The translations under genes were made by a program, and so were the position numbers. From positions 1-64,000 of the forward strand of contig MNCI01012737.1 of assembly GCA_015680685.1 (NCBI GenBank): 64,000 nucleotides of DNA. The letters are read 5' to 3'. Numbering within the stretch: position 1 is the stretch's first letter; every line of letters starts with the position of its first letter. This DNA comes from Gnetum montanum (lineage: Eukaryota > Streptophyta > Gnetopsida > Gnetales > Gnetaceae). Under the pieces are notes generated by a model, which did no database searches, was not told the DNA's origin, and saw nothing but the letters and a program-made list of their open reading frames with translations. This document shows, piece by piece, positions 35,931 through 47,863 of this stretch.

Positions 35931-38012
35931 TAAGTCAGCTAACATAATAACAACCTCATTAGATGGACAACCATGCTCCATATTTCTAATAGTCTTCTTT
36001 AAACTTAGTCATGGGGGAGATGGGCATCCATGCTAACCATTCAAGTGCTTCCTCATTTTTTCAACTATTTTGTTTTACACATTTTTCATTTTACAACTTT
36101 TTTTTACATGTTCTTTGTTTTACATCCTTTTGTTTTTATGTTATTAATCTTTTCTAATTTTTTGTATTACACCATCATTATTACATTTGAAATTTCTTGA
36201 ATAATTTATACTTTCTTCTATATTTTCTTTTATTTTGTATGATTTTCTAACTTTTTGTTAATAAGTATTAGGTAGATTGGTAATGTGTTACTTGATGGTG
36301 GTATGTGCTATTTTTGTTATTTGATTATTGGTGTTTGGTTTTTAGCTTTGAATTTCGTTATGGATAATTAGGACATGGTTTATTTTTCATGTAATAGGAA
36401 ATGAGTCCACAACATCCACCCATCCACACACTTTATGATTTTCCTTATTTTGGAAATATCCCTTTTCATTAATCAAACTTTAATAAATTTATGACTTTGG
36501 TAGTTTCAAAAATTGGGAAGGATTCAAAGGTTTGAGCAGGGTGTGGCTTCAACGAGATTTGGTATTCTTTGTAATTTTCTATTTGCTTGGGTGCATGTGT
36601 GTTTCCATGAATTTCTTACTATTTTGTGCCAATCAATAAAGGAAGTTGAATAAGTCCTTGCATGGTGTGGTTCTCATCATAGAAAAAAAGAAGATTAGGA
36701 TTTAAAGAATACCCCTTGGATAAAATAAATGCATGTGTCTTTTCATGGTGTGGTTCCCATTTCAAAAATGCACACAATGGAAATTCAAAGTGCATCCCTT
36801 AGATAGAATAAATACGCTACAAGATCTGGTTATGGGACTAGTCACCTTTAACTAAGGCCTTTCCTCACTTCCTATTTCTTCTCTAATAAGGAATTGTGAT
36901 TGTTTTCTGGGAGCACTCTTGTGTCACAAGGGATGGATTGGTCTTAGAATGTCAATGTGAAGTCACTAAAAGTGGTTGATTTTGTTCTGGACTAAGGATG
37001 GATCCTATCAAGTCATTTAACTACAAAATCCACAAGGGACTTCATGTGACCATAATGAGGAACTCCATTCCTCTCTCTCTCATCCATCTATGCTTTCCAT
37101 ATTTCACCTCACTACCAATTTCATGTTTTGTTTCGATGTCCTAGTTTGATGTGTCAGAATTCTTAGTTAGTTACCTTTGGGTTTCTTTACTTAACCTTCT
37201 ATAACTATCAATCATCCACGAAGCCGACAAACTCTTTAGTTTGAAGTTATGCAAGGGCATAAAAGACCTATGCCTGCTTTTGGAAAGACCCACTTGCATA
37301 TATTTTGGTTGGGTTAGTTAAGTTCTTTACCCTTAGACATTTTTAGAATCAAATTATTTCTATTTAACCCATTAATGATATCCAATTGTACACATATTCA
37401 TAATATTTTTCAATGAATTCTTCTTTTCATTGTTTTGAATTCTTATACCCTCTTAAAATATTACCTTGTATCAAACTCTTTCAAATTTAATGGACTGCTT
37501 ATTTATTTTATCCTATTTGTTAGCCTTCCAACTAACACTATCAAAGAAACCAATCTACCACAATTACAACTTAGCCAAGTGTAACCATTGACAAGACAAG
37601 GAAATTAACCATTATGTGTACACATTGCATACCAATTCATGATTTTGTTATGATTGCAGTGGGAAGCATGAACTAGAAGTGGGACTATCTTTAACAAGGA
37701 TGATGCAGTAGTACCACACAATGAGAATCATTCGTGATTGAAGGATCTCTTCTCTCTCTCTCATTCTCCTGCTACCAAGAGGTGTTGGATGTCAATATTC
37801 TCCAAAGTGTTCACTCCTCTTCTCATGAACATCCAATGTTTTAAAAATTATAATTCTATACACTTGAGCACTTAGAGTCTATATGTTTGTTTCATTTGAG
37901 TCATTTTTTCATGTCAGTCAATAATCCTATACATACCCAATATGTTATATTGCAAAGAAATTATTCCTCCTCTTCTTCACTCAAGCACAAGTTTTCATTT
38001 AGTTGTGGGGGT
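35931..38012 (+). other. D 3' noncoding region with polypurine tract
   Basis: About 2 kb between integrase and the 3' LTR with no supported gene. It starts T-rich (36040-36260) and includes a (CT)n run near 37750. Part of it matches the minus strand of A1 at 8.8-9.2 kb. D lacks the ORFX seen in A1 and E. The polypurine tract GTTGTGGGGGTA (38003-38012 region) directly precedes the 3' LTR. Confidence 0.6.
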
Positions 38013-38888
38013 ATGACGAATCATAGTCTGTATTAGCTATGACATCAAGAATGCAATGTTGGGACTACGAAATTTCATATTGAACATTGAGGCTTGGATC
38101 TGATGTCAAATGTCCAACATCAGGGTATATTCCCCAAGTCTATAAATACCACATGTAGGCTCCCATTTTCAATGACTTTTTGAATAATTTCAATTTAGTT
38201 TTCAAGTAGAGTAGTGAAGCTCTTGCTGTTTCTTTTCCTCAGAGTTAGAATATTTTTTTAGTTCCTATAGAAGGAGTCTTAAGTGTGTACAATTCTTTGT
38301 TCAATTATTGATGTACCTAAGCACAGAAGTGTGATGGGAATAAAACAAACTCTTTTAACAACCCTTGCAATACTGAGAATAGCTTAATATTTTTCTTATT
38401 GCATTTTACTTTCTTATTCTTTACTTTGATGCATTTGACTAAGCAATTTATTTCTATTAATTAATGAACATGAGCATGACCACTTCAAGAATTCATATAG
38501 TACTTGGTAACCTAGCAATGCTTAATGTTTGGTAGCCCAATAGTGCTATATGTGTTCAAGATGTGTCTAGGAAAGTGGGGCGGTTACTTATGTTAGGCTA
38601 GCTAGGAAATAGACATTAGTTTCAATCTACTATACCCTTTATTCTTGTTGTAGGTGACTACATCCATAAAATATAAAATGATATAAATTAATATACCTCA
38701 ATTACACTTAAATCATGCCCTTGAGCCTCACAAGTGTAGTTGGAAAGACAACGAACATTCTCGGTGCCATTTAACTTTCTAGAGGAACTAGTATATGAGA
38801 TAACTATAGTCCATGGAATTCAATTGAATCACACATAATGCCTTAGTGATTTTTATGGTTGGGCATAGGGGTACCTCACTGCTCATCA
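38013..38888 (+). repeat. D 3' LTR
   Basis: 876 bp, TGACGAATCA to CTGCTCATCA, the same length as the 5' copy. TATA box at 38141-38148 and AATAAA at 38339-38344 lie at equivalent positions. Differences are mostly C/T and G/A. Confidence 0.93.
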
Positions 38889-39492
38889 GCCTGGGTCCTA
38901 GAGTGCGGTTGGGTACAAAAAGATCATAAGAAGTAATATAAGGCTGATCAGGAGGCATACCTAAAGTGGCTAATGAAGGAGATGACTGAACAATGCAAGA
39001 TGGAGCTATTCATTCAAGGGATTCAAGCTAAGAGTGCTTACAAGATACTTGAAAGCACCCACATGGTAGTTGAATCCCCCACTTCTAATGTCACTATAGC
39101 TATGAATGAGATTTCTATAGCTACAGTCTCATGGAAGTCACAAAACTATATAGGCATGCATAGGACCAATATCCTGATGGGCATTAGTTTTAGGGATATT
39201 GATTAGGCCAACATGAAGGAAAACCAAATTCTCCATCGTTTGGAGACTAGCCTTAAAAATCTTTCTTGAGAGTTCATAGAACCATATTCCCCATAGTTTT
39301 GATGAATTTTATGCTTTTAAATTTAAATTTTAAATTTGGTTTAAGTTATAGTTTTTGCTATGGGTTACTAATTAATTGTATGTTATTTATTCACAAGCAT
39401 TAGGCAACAACAACAATTCTAATGGAAATTGCAATAATGAGGATCAATCACCTCCTGCTTTGATCATCCCCTTAGCATCACTAGATGCTTGA
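38889..39492 (+). pseudogene. B2 antisense ORF (aORF), exon 6b and exon 7
   Basis: Resumes after D. The open frame 38973-39206 reads EMTEQCKMELFIQGIQAKSAYKILESTHMV, aligning with B1 (SIEQCKKELFIQGI) and C (LIEKHQLEIFVDGL). It continues to ISFRDID, a stop, ANMKENQILHRLE, the same C-terminal motif as B1 (DVDWVNMMKDQILHHL). Exon 7 is about 39398-39492, Asn-rich, ending PLASLDA-stop, against LPRFDA-stop in C and LPPLDVI-stop in B1. Confidence 0.7.
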
Positions 39493-39849
39493 TACAATAT
39501 CCCTTATTGATGATTTTTTTTTTAGTTTTCATGTTGGATGTTGTACAGGTAATGTTGGCTAATGTTTAAGTTATAGACATTTTGACACTTATGGTTTATT
39601 GTTTTGATGTTTCTACCACATAGTGAGGCTATGACTATTATTTTTTTAATGTTTTAATTTTAAGTTTCAATTTTCATTTTGGCTATATATGTTGTTGATG
39701 GCATTAATATTTTAAGGTTATAAGGTTATAAATGTTGTAAATAACTATGTTCCGAATGACTACATTGACTATGTAGGCTATAGTTGAAAATGGCGAAACT
39801 ATAAGATTACAAATGGCTATAGGAGAAGGGTTTCTTTCTAATTCTAAGC

Positions 39850-40020
39850 AATGGTGGGCCATACATTTATTTCCAGTGTAAGGTTATGACAAGCTGCAAT
39901 GCTACTTTAAGATCTTAGCAAATCATAGTGCTAGTTTAAAGTCTTAGTGGATTGTTGCACCAAGTTAAGGCCTTGGAAGGCCATGGGTTTTGTTAATTTT
40001 AGGGCATGGTAGGACCTTGT
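39850..40020. repeat. Hairpin spacer array of B2, short
   Basis: Four or five diverged units with AGTTTAA-like strings (CAGTGTAAGGTTATGAC, CTAGTTTAAAGTCTTAG) between aORF and protease, as in B1 and C. Fewer units and weaker stems than the other arrays. Confidence 0.6.
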
Positions 40021-40269
40021 TAAAAATAAACTTATATTTTTGTTGATTTTCTATTTTAAAGTTTTTATGGATTTTCTAGTTTTAAAATTTTTATTAATTT
40101 TTTGATGTTTATAATGTGCTAAAGGGAAAATAAAGAAACAAAAAATATTTAATAAATAAAAATACAAACAAAAGTAAAATTTTACACTACATGCAAAAAT
40201 ATTAAAATAAAGCATACAAAAAGGCACAATAGATCAACAAAGAAAATTTATGCTATTTGGCTATGGTAC

Positions 40270-41170
40270 ATATTGTTACATGGTCATAAGGGCATGGGGT
40301 GGAAGGGTTAAGGTGTACATCACTTATGTAGATTCTTCTTAATATTTGAAGGATTAGGAAATGTTTTAAGGCTTATTTTGCATAATTTTGTATTATCCAT
40401 CCCATTCATTGATGATATTGAAAGGGTGTTCATCCCATAGCGCATCTGGTTATCCCTCATTGTCATTCCTTGCTTTTTCTTCTATCTTGAAATGCTAGAT
40501 TTCATGGCTAGGATTTTCTTCTTGAAACTCCACTTCTAACCGCTAATCTATGTCTACTTTGTTAATATCCAAGGGAACTATGTTATCACCATGAATGATG
40601 ATCTCACTTCCCTCATAAGGAAGGTGAATCTCTTGGTGGATTGGGGAAGACATAACTTGTAATTGAGTGAACCAAGGTCTTCCCAAGATAAGGTTAAACC
40701 TTGGTGTCTCCTCCATCACTAAAAAATTAGTGATTATGGGGAATTTATTTCCTACTATAAAATCCAAAGAGATACACCCCTTAACAACAACCCTTGATCC
40801 GTTGAAGGACTTGAGAGCTATAGTTGTCATATGTTGCATTTGCTTAGCCAAGCCTAAACATTCAACAATAATTCTTAGGATAATTTTTGTCATAGTCTCA
40901 TCATCCACATTCACCTCATGCATCTTATGCTACCCCGCATAAATTTTAATGGAAAGAAAAGCCCTAGTTACCTCATCATTTTGGGGACTGGCCTTGATTT
41001 CACTATCATGAAACACTAGCAATGCTAACTTCTCCTCCCTTAGTGAAGAAGGAACTATCACTGCATGGATGGATTCCACGTTAGCAAGGATATCCTTGCT
41101 AACAAGGATGGAGGTTAACATGATAACTAGCACTTCATGATGTGTAGTGGAAGTTATAATCAAGTCTTAC
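40270..41170 (-). pseudogene. B2 protease ORF (retropepsin)
   Basis: The frame 40923-40543 is open for 126 residues. It shows VNVDDETMTKI (active-site position), LKSFNGSRVVVKGCISLDFIVG, ETPRFNLILGRPWFTQL and SPIHQEIHLPYEGSEIIIHGDN. Upstream (41163-40930) the frame HEVLVIMLTSILVSKDIL is the same as in B1 and C. The retropepsin fold and ILGRPW motif are clear. The active-site triplet is DDE rather than D[ST]G, so this copy is probably inactive. Confidence 0.82.
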
Positions 41171-41219
41171 GAGCTCAAAGTTGTATTCTTTTGTTTAAGG
41201 GTCTATTTAACTTGTTCAA

Positions 41220-43760
41220 TCATACTAAGGAAGTTTTATTGTTGGTTGTGGGCTTGTCATGAGTACTAAGGATATGGGAGTGGGCTTTAATGGAAAAACT
41301 TCCTTCCCTGACTCAGCTTGCTTATCATTTTTGTTTTTAAGCTTCCACTTAGGCTTCTTCCTTTTCTTAGTTAAGGTATTTTGGTTGTTATCAGTTGTGT
41401 TAGAGGAAGAAGCTATAGCATTGGCCACCATAGGAGGTTGCTATTTGGTAGTCTAGCCTAGATAGTCTATAGTAGGCTAGGGTACCCTAATGACAAAATT
41501 TTCCCTTTGAGGCATTCCTAATGGTACTCTCACAACAAAGGGGAATCTCAAGCTAGTAAAAACTAAAAAAGCCCCTTCATTATGAGGATGTATCCAAATC
41601 ATGAATAGTTCCATCATAGTTCTCTAATTTTCATTGATGTTGAACATTAATATAATATATGTAACACTATTGGTGTTCAATGGGTTCTTGTATACTTTCA
41701 TTTATTGGTGTTTTTGTTGGATAGCACTAGATACATCTAGAACTAGCTCTCCCCTATCTATCATCTTTTGTAGATCATCCTTTAGTATGAGGCAGAAGAT
41801 TGTGTCATGAACAAGTAGTTGGTGATAGTCACAAAAGTAGTTTAACTTAGAATATTTATGTAGCTATAGGTCATCCCTAGTTTCTCAAGTGGGATCCTTG
41901 GCTATTTCACATAGCCCATCATGCTTCTTTCAAGAAGCTTTAGTCATCTACTTATACTAAATGCATCCACTCTTCAACATTTTCTATAGTAACTCAGATG
42001 GCTTCAATGGCAACCTAGTATATTTTGACCCATCCTTCCATTCAAAGCTCTCGTTATTGTTGTAGTGGCCCCAAAGGCTAATAGTTGGTTATCTTGATTG
42101 TTAGTAGGGTCCTTGGATAGGGTGGCTCTTGGCCCTTGGTTAGTGGTTTTGGCTTTCTTAATCACAGTTGCCACCACGATGTTATTTTGTTTGCTTCTCT
42201 CTTCATCCCTCCACATGTGTTAATTTTTATAAGCCATGTAGGCTAGGCCATGACTAGCCTTTGTAGCATCCTCTATGTTCTTGGTCTGGTAGAACACTTA
42301 ACTAAGTGACCATGGATCAATATAGTATAGCTTTGATTTAATGAAATATTTGACCATACTCTTGAATATAGCCAAAATGTGAATTTTGGCTATAGGCTCT
42401 AGTATTTCATTAAGTAAACATTTCCATCATTGGATGAACTTCTGCATTGGCTCAAGAGATTCCTACTTGACCTTCATCAGCTAGTCAAGCATAGTATTAG
42501 GCTTTAAGTTATACTTTAAGTAGTTAACTAACTGGGCTATAGGCCCTCAAGAGAGGATATAGATCCTATGGATAGGGCATGGTACCAATTAAGCACTTTC
42601 CTAGTCAAGGACATAGAAAAATACTCATTATGATGTATGGCCATGATTACAACAACAAGCACTTGGATCAAAAGGTTACAAGGTGATTGTTGGGATCACC
42701 TTCTCCATGGTACTTACTAAATTGTGGGATGGGAACACTAGGAGGGAGCATCAAGGGTGGAACTATAGGACTAATGGGATCATCCTAGTAAAAATCTAAT
42801 GATCTTAACACTCTAAGAAGTAGAGGCTTTAAGCCTCTTCAATTTCCCCATTAGGTCTTGGATCATTGGAAGGCTTGATCCAGGCCTTGTGGCATCCTTG
42901 TTCATTGCAAGTTTTGTACAAATAAATTTGGCATTTGTTAGGAGGCTTACGAACTCGCTATCAATTATGGGAAAGAGGGGATAGGTTGAGTCATTAAAAG
43001 GGTAGGTGGGATAAAAAAAGAAAATAACATTTTTGCTAGTTTTTGGGGCACAAAAGGGACAAAGGGGATGTATGATCCCTAGGTTACTTGGGGTTCCACT
43101 ATTGATTCCATTTGGATGGTAGAAGGATTAGTAGTGGTAACAACCACCAATGATGACTTCTTAGAATGAGGCTACGTAGCGAATGGCATGGAGTAGTAAA
43201 AAGTTGTGAATTATGGCACCAATTATGTTTGGTATGCAACTATAACAGGAGTAAACCCAAAACTGGTTAGGTAAGATGGAGACAAAGGTGGTGGGACATG
43301 GCTAGTGAAAGAGGTGAAAGGGGTAGAGGTAGGCATTATGGTCTTAGGTTTAGACACTGCTCAAAATTCATCTTCCTTCTCTAAATGCCCATTTGAGGTA
43401 GTCTTTGCCTACTCCTAGTCCATATCAATTATTTAAGATAGGATGTGAGTGTAAGTGTCATTAAGAGGTATTTGGTCATATGGGAAAAGAATACACTCTT
43501 TTCCATTGTGATGTATCAATTCATATTCCCTTTTGGCCTCTACTTCCATCAACAAAATCCGCATGTCATCATAGATCTTAGCATAAATGTAGTTATAGTG
43601 ATCCTCATTTATCACCAAGAACCCAAGACTTTGCCCCCTAGGTTGTGAGGATTGCCTACACTCAATAATGGTAGGGTCTTTGGGGTCATATACCCTCACA
43701 TACTATTGGCTAAACACATCATCAATGAGGTTAAAAGGTAATTCGCTTGACTACTGGAAA
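41220..43760 (-). pseudogene. B2 gag
   Basis: The N-terminal piece 43699-43433 is open (88 residues) with LGFLVINEDHYNYIYAKIYDDM and YDQIPLNDTYTHILS, conserved with B1. The central part (about 42.75-42.5 kb) is heavily stopped, but PIPQFSKYHGEGDPNNHL marks the gag core start. Near the C-terminus 41431-41225 is open and Lys-rich (KKRKKPKWKLKNKNDK), a basic RNA-binding or nuclear-localisation-like tail before protease. Confidence 0.7.
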
Positions 43761-43915
43761 GAAATGGCTATAGTGCTGAAAATGGCTTGAAAAATTTTAT
43801 AAAAGGTTACAAAGTAAAAACATTCCAAAATGTGGAATCCAAAAATGGTTAAAAGAAGCAAAACCAACTAAAAATAGACTACTTACTATAAATAGTAAGT
43901 TGGAGTAAGAGGGGT

Positions 43916-44799
43916 TAATGAGTAGTGAAGCAATCCAACACCCAAGCATACAAGTCACAAGTGTTTCACACATGACCAAATCATAATTCATGGATGAGGC
44001 AATGTGATTATGCTAGTAGTTTATTTAAGTTCAAGATCATTATCTTTCCATCTGAAGCTGGTAAAATATAATCATATGGTTTAACTCAACACAAGGCATA
44101 AGATAACTAATGTTATAGGGCCATTGTACTCCTAACATAAATGATGAATATAAAGGTAAATTATAACTAAGTAAAATGAATAAAAAATATAATCTAGATG
44201 AGTGTAATGAGTATCCATTCCTAATCTTCCATACACAACTTGGGCTTCTTATAACTACCACTGGAATATCAAGTGTACTACTACTAGGCATACCAAATGA
44301 TAGCACAATCAATTACACCTAAGTGCTCAAGATTAATAGTACTCATTCCACTTAATATGAACATGTAAAACTAAAGTGCTTTGAAAAAGTAAATCATTAA
44401 CCTAGGAAACAGTAAGAAAATTATTCTAAGAGTAAATAGTAAATCTAGGAGAATGCTACAATAGTATGAAATAGCTCAATCCTTATTGTTGATCACACTT
44501 GTTCCCAAGTATAAAATGCTCAAATAAATACATCGATCACTATTTCATACTACACTACAGGCATTCACACATCTAGTAGCTAAGTCTAAATTCATGAAAA
44601 CAAACTAAAACATTTTTAGTAAGGATGGACAAAATTATTTCTTGGACCATGCACCTAAGTGTAGTATTTATAGGTAGGCACATGTCCCATGATATTGGAC
44701 ATCCAATATAGTAGCTTGTGCTTTGATATTGGGTACACAATATCATATCTCTGATATCAAATACCCAATATCATAGCTAGTAAAAAATGCATCATATCA
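43916..44799 (-). repeat. E 3' LTR
   Basis: About 884 bp, from TAATGAGTAG (decayed TGATGAG) to CATATCA. It has a minus-strand TATA box at 44665-44672 (TATAAATA on that strand) followed by repeated GATATTG/CAATATC motifs at 44690-44775, as GATATCG in A1 LTRs. The next bases (TACCCTGAC, reading GTCAGGGTA on the minus strand) are the polypurine tract. Confidence 0.75.
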
Positions 44800-45007
44800 T
44801 ACCCTGACAACTAATTGAAAACTCATCCTCAAGTGAAAACATAATAAGTATAAAGTTTATTTAAAAATTAAAAGGCATATTTACATGACTAACTAACTAT
44901 ATACATGACTCTTAATTACTACAGTGGTGTTTATAAAAATTGACACAAGACATGACATGACAATATTTAAGCAAACAAACAAAAATATGGATGGAACATG
45001 ATGTAGC

Positions 45008-47750
45008 TTAGGTAGTGCATGGTGGTGGTGCCTCCTCCATTGGTTTCTTTCCATTCTCATTAGGCTTCTGAAATTTATACTTATTGAGTAATTCTTGAAG
45101 TTTTTCTTCCTCCATTCTAGGTTCATGTACCATCCATGCTTGTTATGCAATGTGTGATGGAGCTAGTACATCCCATGGACATGGTATCTATAGAAACATT
45201 TGATTAGCTTTAATGTATCATGTTGCAAACTACCTTCTCTCTTTCTCAAATGCTATAGCCAGTACATGTAATTTATGATAATTTGACAATATTCTAACCA
45301 AGTTCACTACAAAATCTTTTTTCCCCTAGTAGCCAACCTTTATTACTTCTAATTCAAAGTTTGCCATCTGAAGTTTCTATAAAGTATCTTTATGATCCAC
45401 AAACGTTTTTTTGTACAATGCATATGTGGTTTCTACTTGTTGTTCAAGTTCATTTATGAGCCTACCTACTATTAACATGGCCAAGTTAACATAATGAAGG
45501 TTAGCTAACCCCATGTATTCTTTCAAATCCTCTATCTACAAGTCTTTGTTTTTGACATCCACTTAATATGCATGGGTCATACTATCCAAGATGGATTGAC
45601 ATTCTAGATTTTATGCTGATATGAAGTTGATTTGGGCTTTAGGCATCTAGATATCTTTTTTACTAATCTAATTATACATCCCCACATAGTAATGGAAGTG
45701 TTCTTTGAGAGTTTCCTGTTTCTTTGTCTCATTTTATCACGTGCTTATTTCAATAGCTGATTTCTGGTGGATAGCATGTACCTCCTTTATTGAAAGGATT
45801 ATGTTTTCTTATGTGAGGTAGCTCATGTCTTGGTTGATCTACACTAATTGTTCTCTTAACCAGTGGATGCTCTCCTCTAATATGTTCTTTCATTTATCCA
45901 CAATGATCAATCACATATTATCTATAGTGAGTTGCTTGTTCTGTTCTTGGGTTGTGGTGAGTGCCTTAGCATGTGCATATGTTTGGGCTTCAAGTACTGA
46001 GGCATTTTACATTGCTTTCCTCTTCTCATTATCCATCTACTTGTTCTACTTAATCAAGTGATTCATTTGCATTGTTTTGAATTACTGTAGTTGCTCAAGT
46101 ACAATGAATTAAGTTGGATCTCTACATTCAACTCTCAGGGCTATGAGCTCTTCCTATAACCTAAGGATTCCATTATCTGCATGCTCTTCCTTAGTCTCTA
46201 CCCTAACCAACTTATCCTTAATTATAATAAGTTCATACTATACTTTAGTTACATCACTTGGAATGTCAAAAAGAGTTATCATTACTTGCCTAGTGTACAA
46301 CAATCAATCTTGCACATCTTCATGGTCTATAGAAGTCATGGAGGTTCTAGGTATCATTTGAGCATCCCTAGCTATAGTTAAATTTGCTAGTGGCATAATG
46401 AGTACATTAAAGGATTCTTTAATGTGATTTGTGATCACTTCTACTATTCCCACTGCATTCTGGTGTTGCATTACCATGCCTATGGCTCCTTCTCCAACTT
46501 CTAGCACCACCTGGAATGATGCAGCATTTTCAAAAATCTATTGTGATCATTGGTCCCCTCTTCCTAACTCTAAGGATATCTATCCACTTGCATGGTCTAT
46601 GGACATTTTTGGCCAGATGGCACCATCAATAACTCTATAAAGGTTGGCCTCCTCCCATGTTCCCTAGTTGATACTCTCTACTATCTACTACAAATGATTC
46701 ATTGATGGCTTATAGTCCTACAATGGAAGTAGTGAAACTTGTTTTTGTTGTTGTTCTTACTACTATTGCTACTACTGATATTGCTCTTACTACTACTAAC
46801 CACTAGGTTCCACTTGTTGTTATTGTTGTTCATGTTGTTGTTGTCCAGTTTGTGTTGTTTCCCCACTACTAGTTTGTTCCTCACCTTGGTCCTTCATGGG
46901 TGATGTTGGTTTGAGCAATTCAACATACAAGGTGTTCTAGGATTTTCTGGAAATTTCATTAGTGTAGCCCAAGATTCTAGCATGTTTACACAGCTTCTTG
47001 GTAAGCCAAGGAAATGGAAGTGTTGGCTTCCCTACCTTCTTTCCTTCAAATCACCTTTAGATTTCCATGAAATAGGGTTGTGCAAGGTTTGCCTTATGTT
47101 TTTTCATTAGACTCACACTTCCTCTAGCTACATAGGTCAATAATATATTTAATTCTTTTGTTGAGAACAAGTGATAATTAACAATTTTAAAATAAATTCT
47201 TTCTTCTAGAGTTAACTCATTGTGTCTCTTGTCTTCTTTACCATATTCTCATTTAAGTGATAGTTTTCTGGTTCTAGCATCTAATCTAGTAGACAGATGT
47301 GCTAATTTTTCCCCTTCATTGGCTATGTTTAGAGCTTTAGATATCACCATGACTAAATATGAAATGAAGACCCCTCAAATATTGACTATAGTATCCTCTT
47401 CTTTGTTATTCTAAAGTTGTTAAGTCCCCCATAAATACCATTATCCACTATTTAATGGGATGGATCATGATGGTGATGCTTGAAGTTGCATCCCTACTCG
47501 TTCTAGAACAAATTCTATGAATGTACCAAAGCTCATTTCCACAATTACTATGGTTAGAATTAACTTTTCTTGGTTTTCTTGGAGGTACTCTTGTGATAGT
47601 GTGAGGTGGTGTCCTTGTTCTTGTGGTCCTTCTACCTCTACTTGGGCCAATTGTCCTATAGCAGGGGTTTCCTAATAGATACTGAAGGTTGGGCCTCCTA
47701 CTCCTCATGGTCTACTTGTGGACCTTGTCCTCAAATTTGGCCTGTCTCTT
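45008..47750 (-). pseudogene. E ORFX: conserved 3' ORF with coiled coil, decayed
   Basis: Homologous in order to A1's ORFX. N-terminal FGTFIEFVLERVG (A1: FESFVEFAPRA) lies at about 47.53 kb. LTYVARGSVSLMKKHKANL (A1: YAARGCTMLMRKDDANM) lies at about 47.1 kb. A Gln-rich tract at 46.74-46.86 kb is now a row of stops. 46510-46304 is open. A long helical coiled-coil-like stretch follows (46.2-45.3 kb, with EQNKQLTIDNM, NILEESIHWLREQLV and EVHAIHQKSAIEIS). The C-terminus KPMEEAPPPCTT-stop ends at 45008. The protein is unknown. Conservation of its ends in A1 and E shows it was part of the element's gene set; an env-like or accessory structural role is possible but unproven. Confidence 0.65.
46738..46860 (-). 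repeat. Glutamine-codon tract converted to stops
   Basis: On the minus strand a run of CAA/CAG-type triplets encodes Gln with TAG and TAA at many positions (for example GTAGTAGTAAGAG and AGTAGTAGCAATAG). On the plus strand it looks like TTGTTGTTG and CTACTACTA microsatellite. It lies in ORFX where A1 has a Pro/Gln-rich linker, so the stops most simply come from CAG-to-TAG and CAA-to-TAA change in a former polyglutamine stretch. Confidence 0.7.
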
Positions 47751-47863
47751 GGCATCGTGGTATTTTGGTTGTAGGCTATGAGGGTCCTGTACTATCTGAA
47801 ATCATTTGTGCACAGCTAGAATGGGATGAGCACTGCATGATTTACATAAAAACACAGAAGACC

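Larger units (their letters stand above)
28765..38888 (+). mobile_element. Element D: complete-length Athila-like LTR retrotransposon
   Basis: 10,124 bp with two 876-bp LTRs (28765-29640 and 38013-38888), a primer-binding site directly after the first, and a GTTGTGGGGGTA tract directly before the second. The flanks read GCCTA (28760-28764) and GCCTG (38889-38893), a 5-bp duplication with one mismatch. Removing D restores the match between B2 and B1 around ATAGTGCCTGGGTCCTAGAG. Coding order is gag, PR, RT, RNase H, IN on the plus strand, as in Ty3/gypsy. RT motifs match the Athila type. All frames are broken and catalytic residues are lost, so it cannot move by itself. Confidence 0.93.
24640..43915 (-). 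mobile_element. Element B2: Tat-like relic with antisense aORF, split by D
   Basis: Same order as B1: plus-strand aORF (25.68-28.76 and 38.89-39.49 kb), hairpin spacer (39.85-40.02 kb), then minus-strand protease (41.17-40.27 kb) and gag (43.76-41.22 kb). D is inserted in aORF exon 6. At 43916 an Athila-type LTR (element E) interrupts it exactly where B1 continues into LTR sequence. The rest of B2, including its 5' LTR, should therefore lie right of the window. The aORF lies directly beside the LTR-like block with no visible pol, so B2 looks non-autonomous. Confidence 0.7.
43916..47858 (-). mobile_element. Element E: Athila-like relative of A1, right side hidden by C
   Basis: Begins with an LTR that interrupts the B1/B2 similarity, followed by the ORFX region in the same order as A1 (C-terminus nearest the LTR). 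It is therefore a minus-strand element seen from its 3' end. ORFX similarity continues to about 47.75 kb and is followed by C-family LTR sequence, so C is inserted in E or the two are joined by rearrangement. E's gag and 5' LTR should lie beyond the window. Confidence 0.7.

Noticed and set aside
46740-46860. Trinucleotide microsatellite on the plus strand
   Set aside because: Better explained as the reverse strand of a former Gln-codon tract in ORFX.
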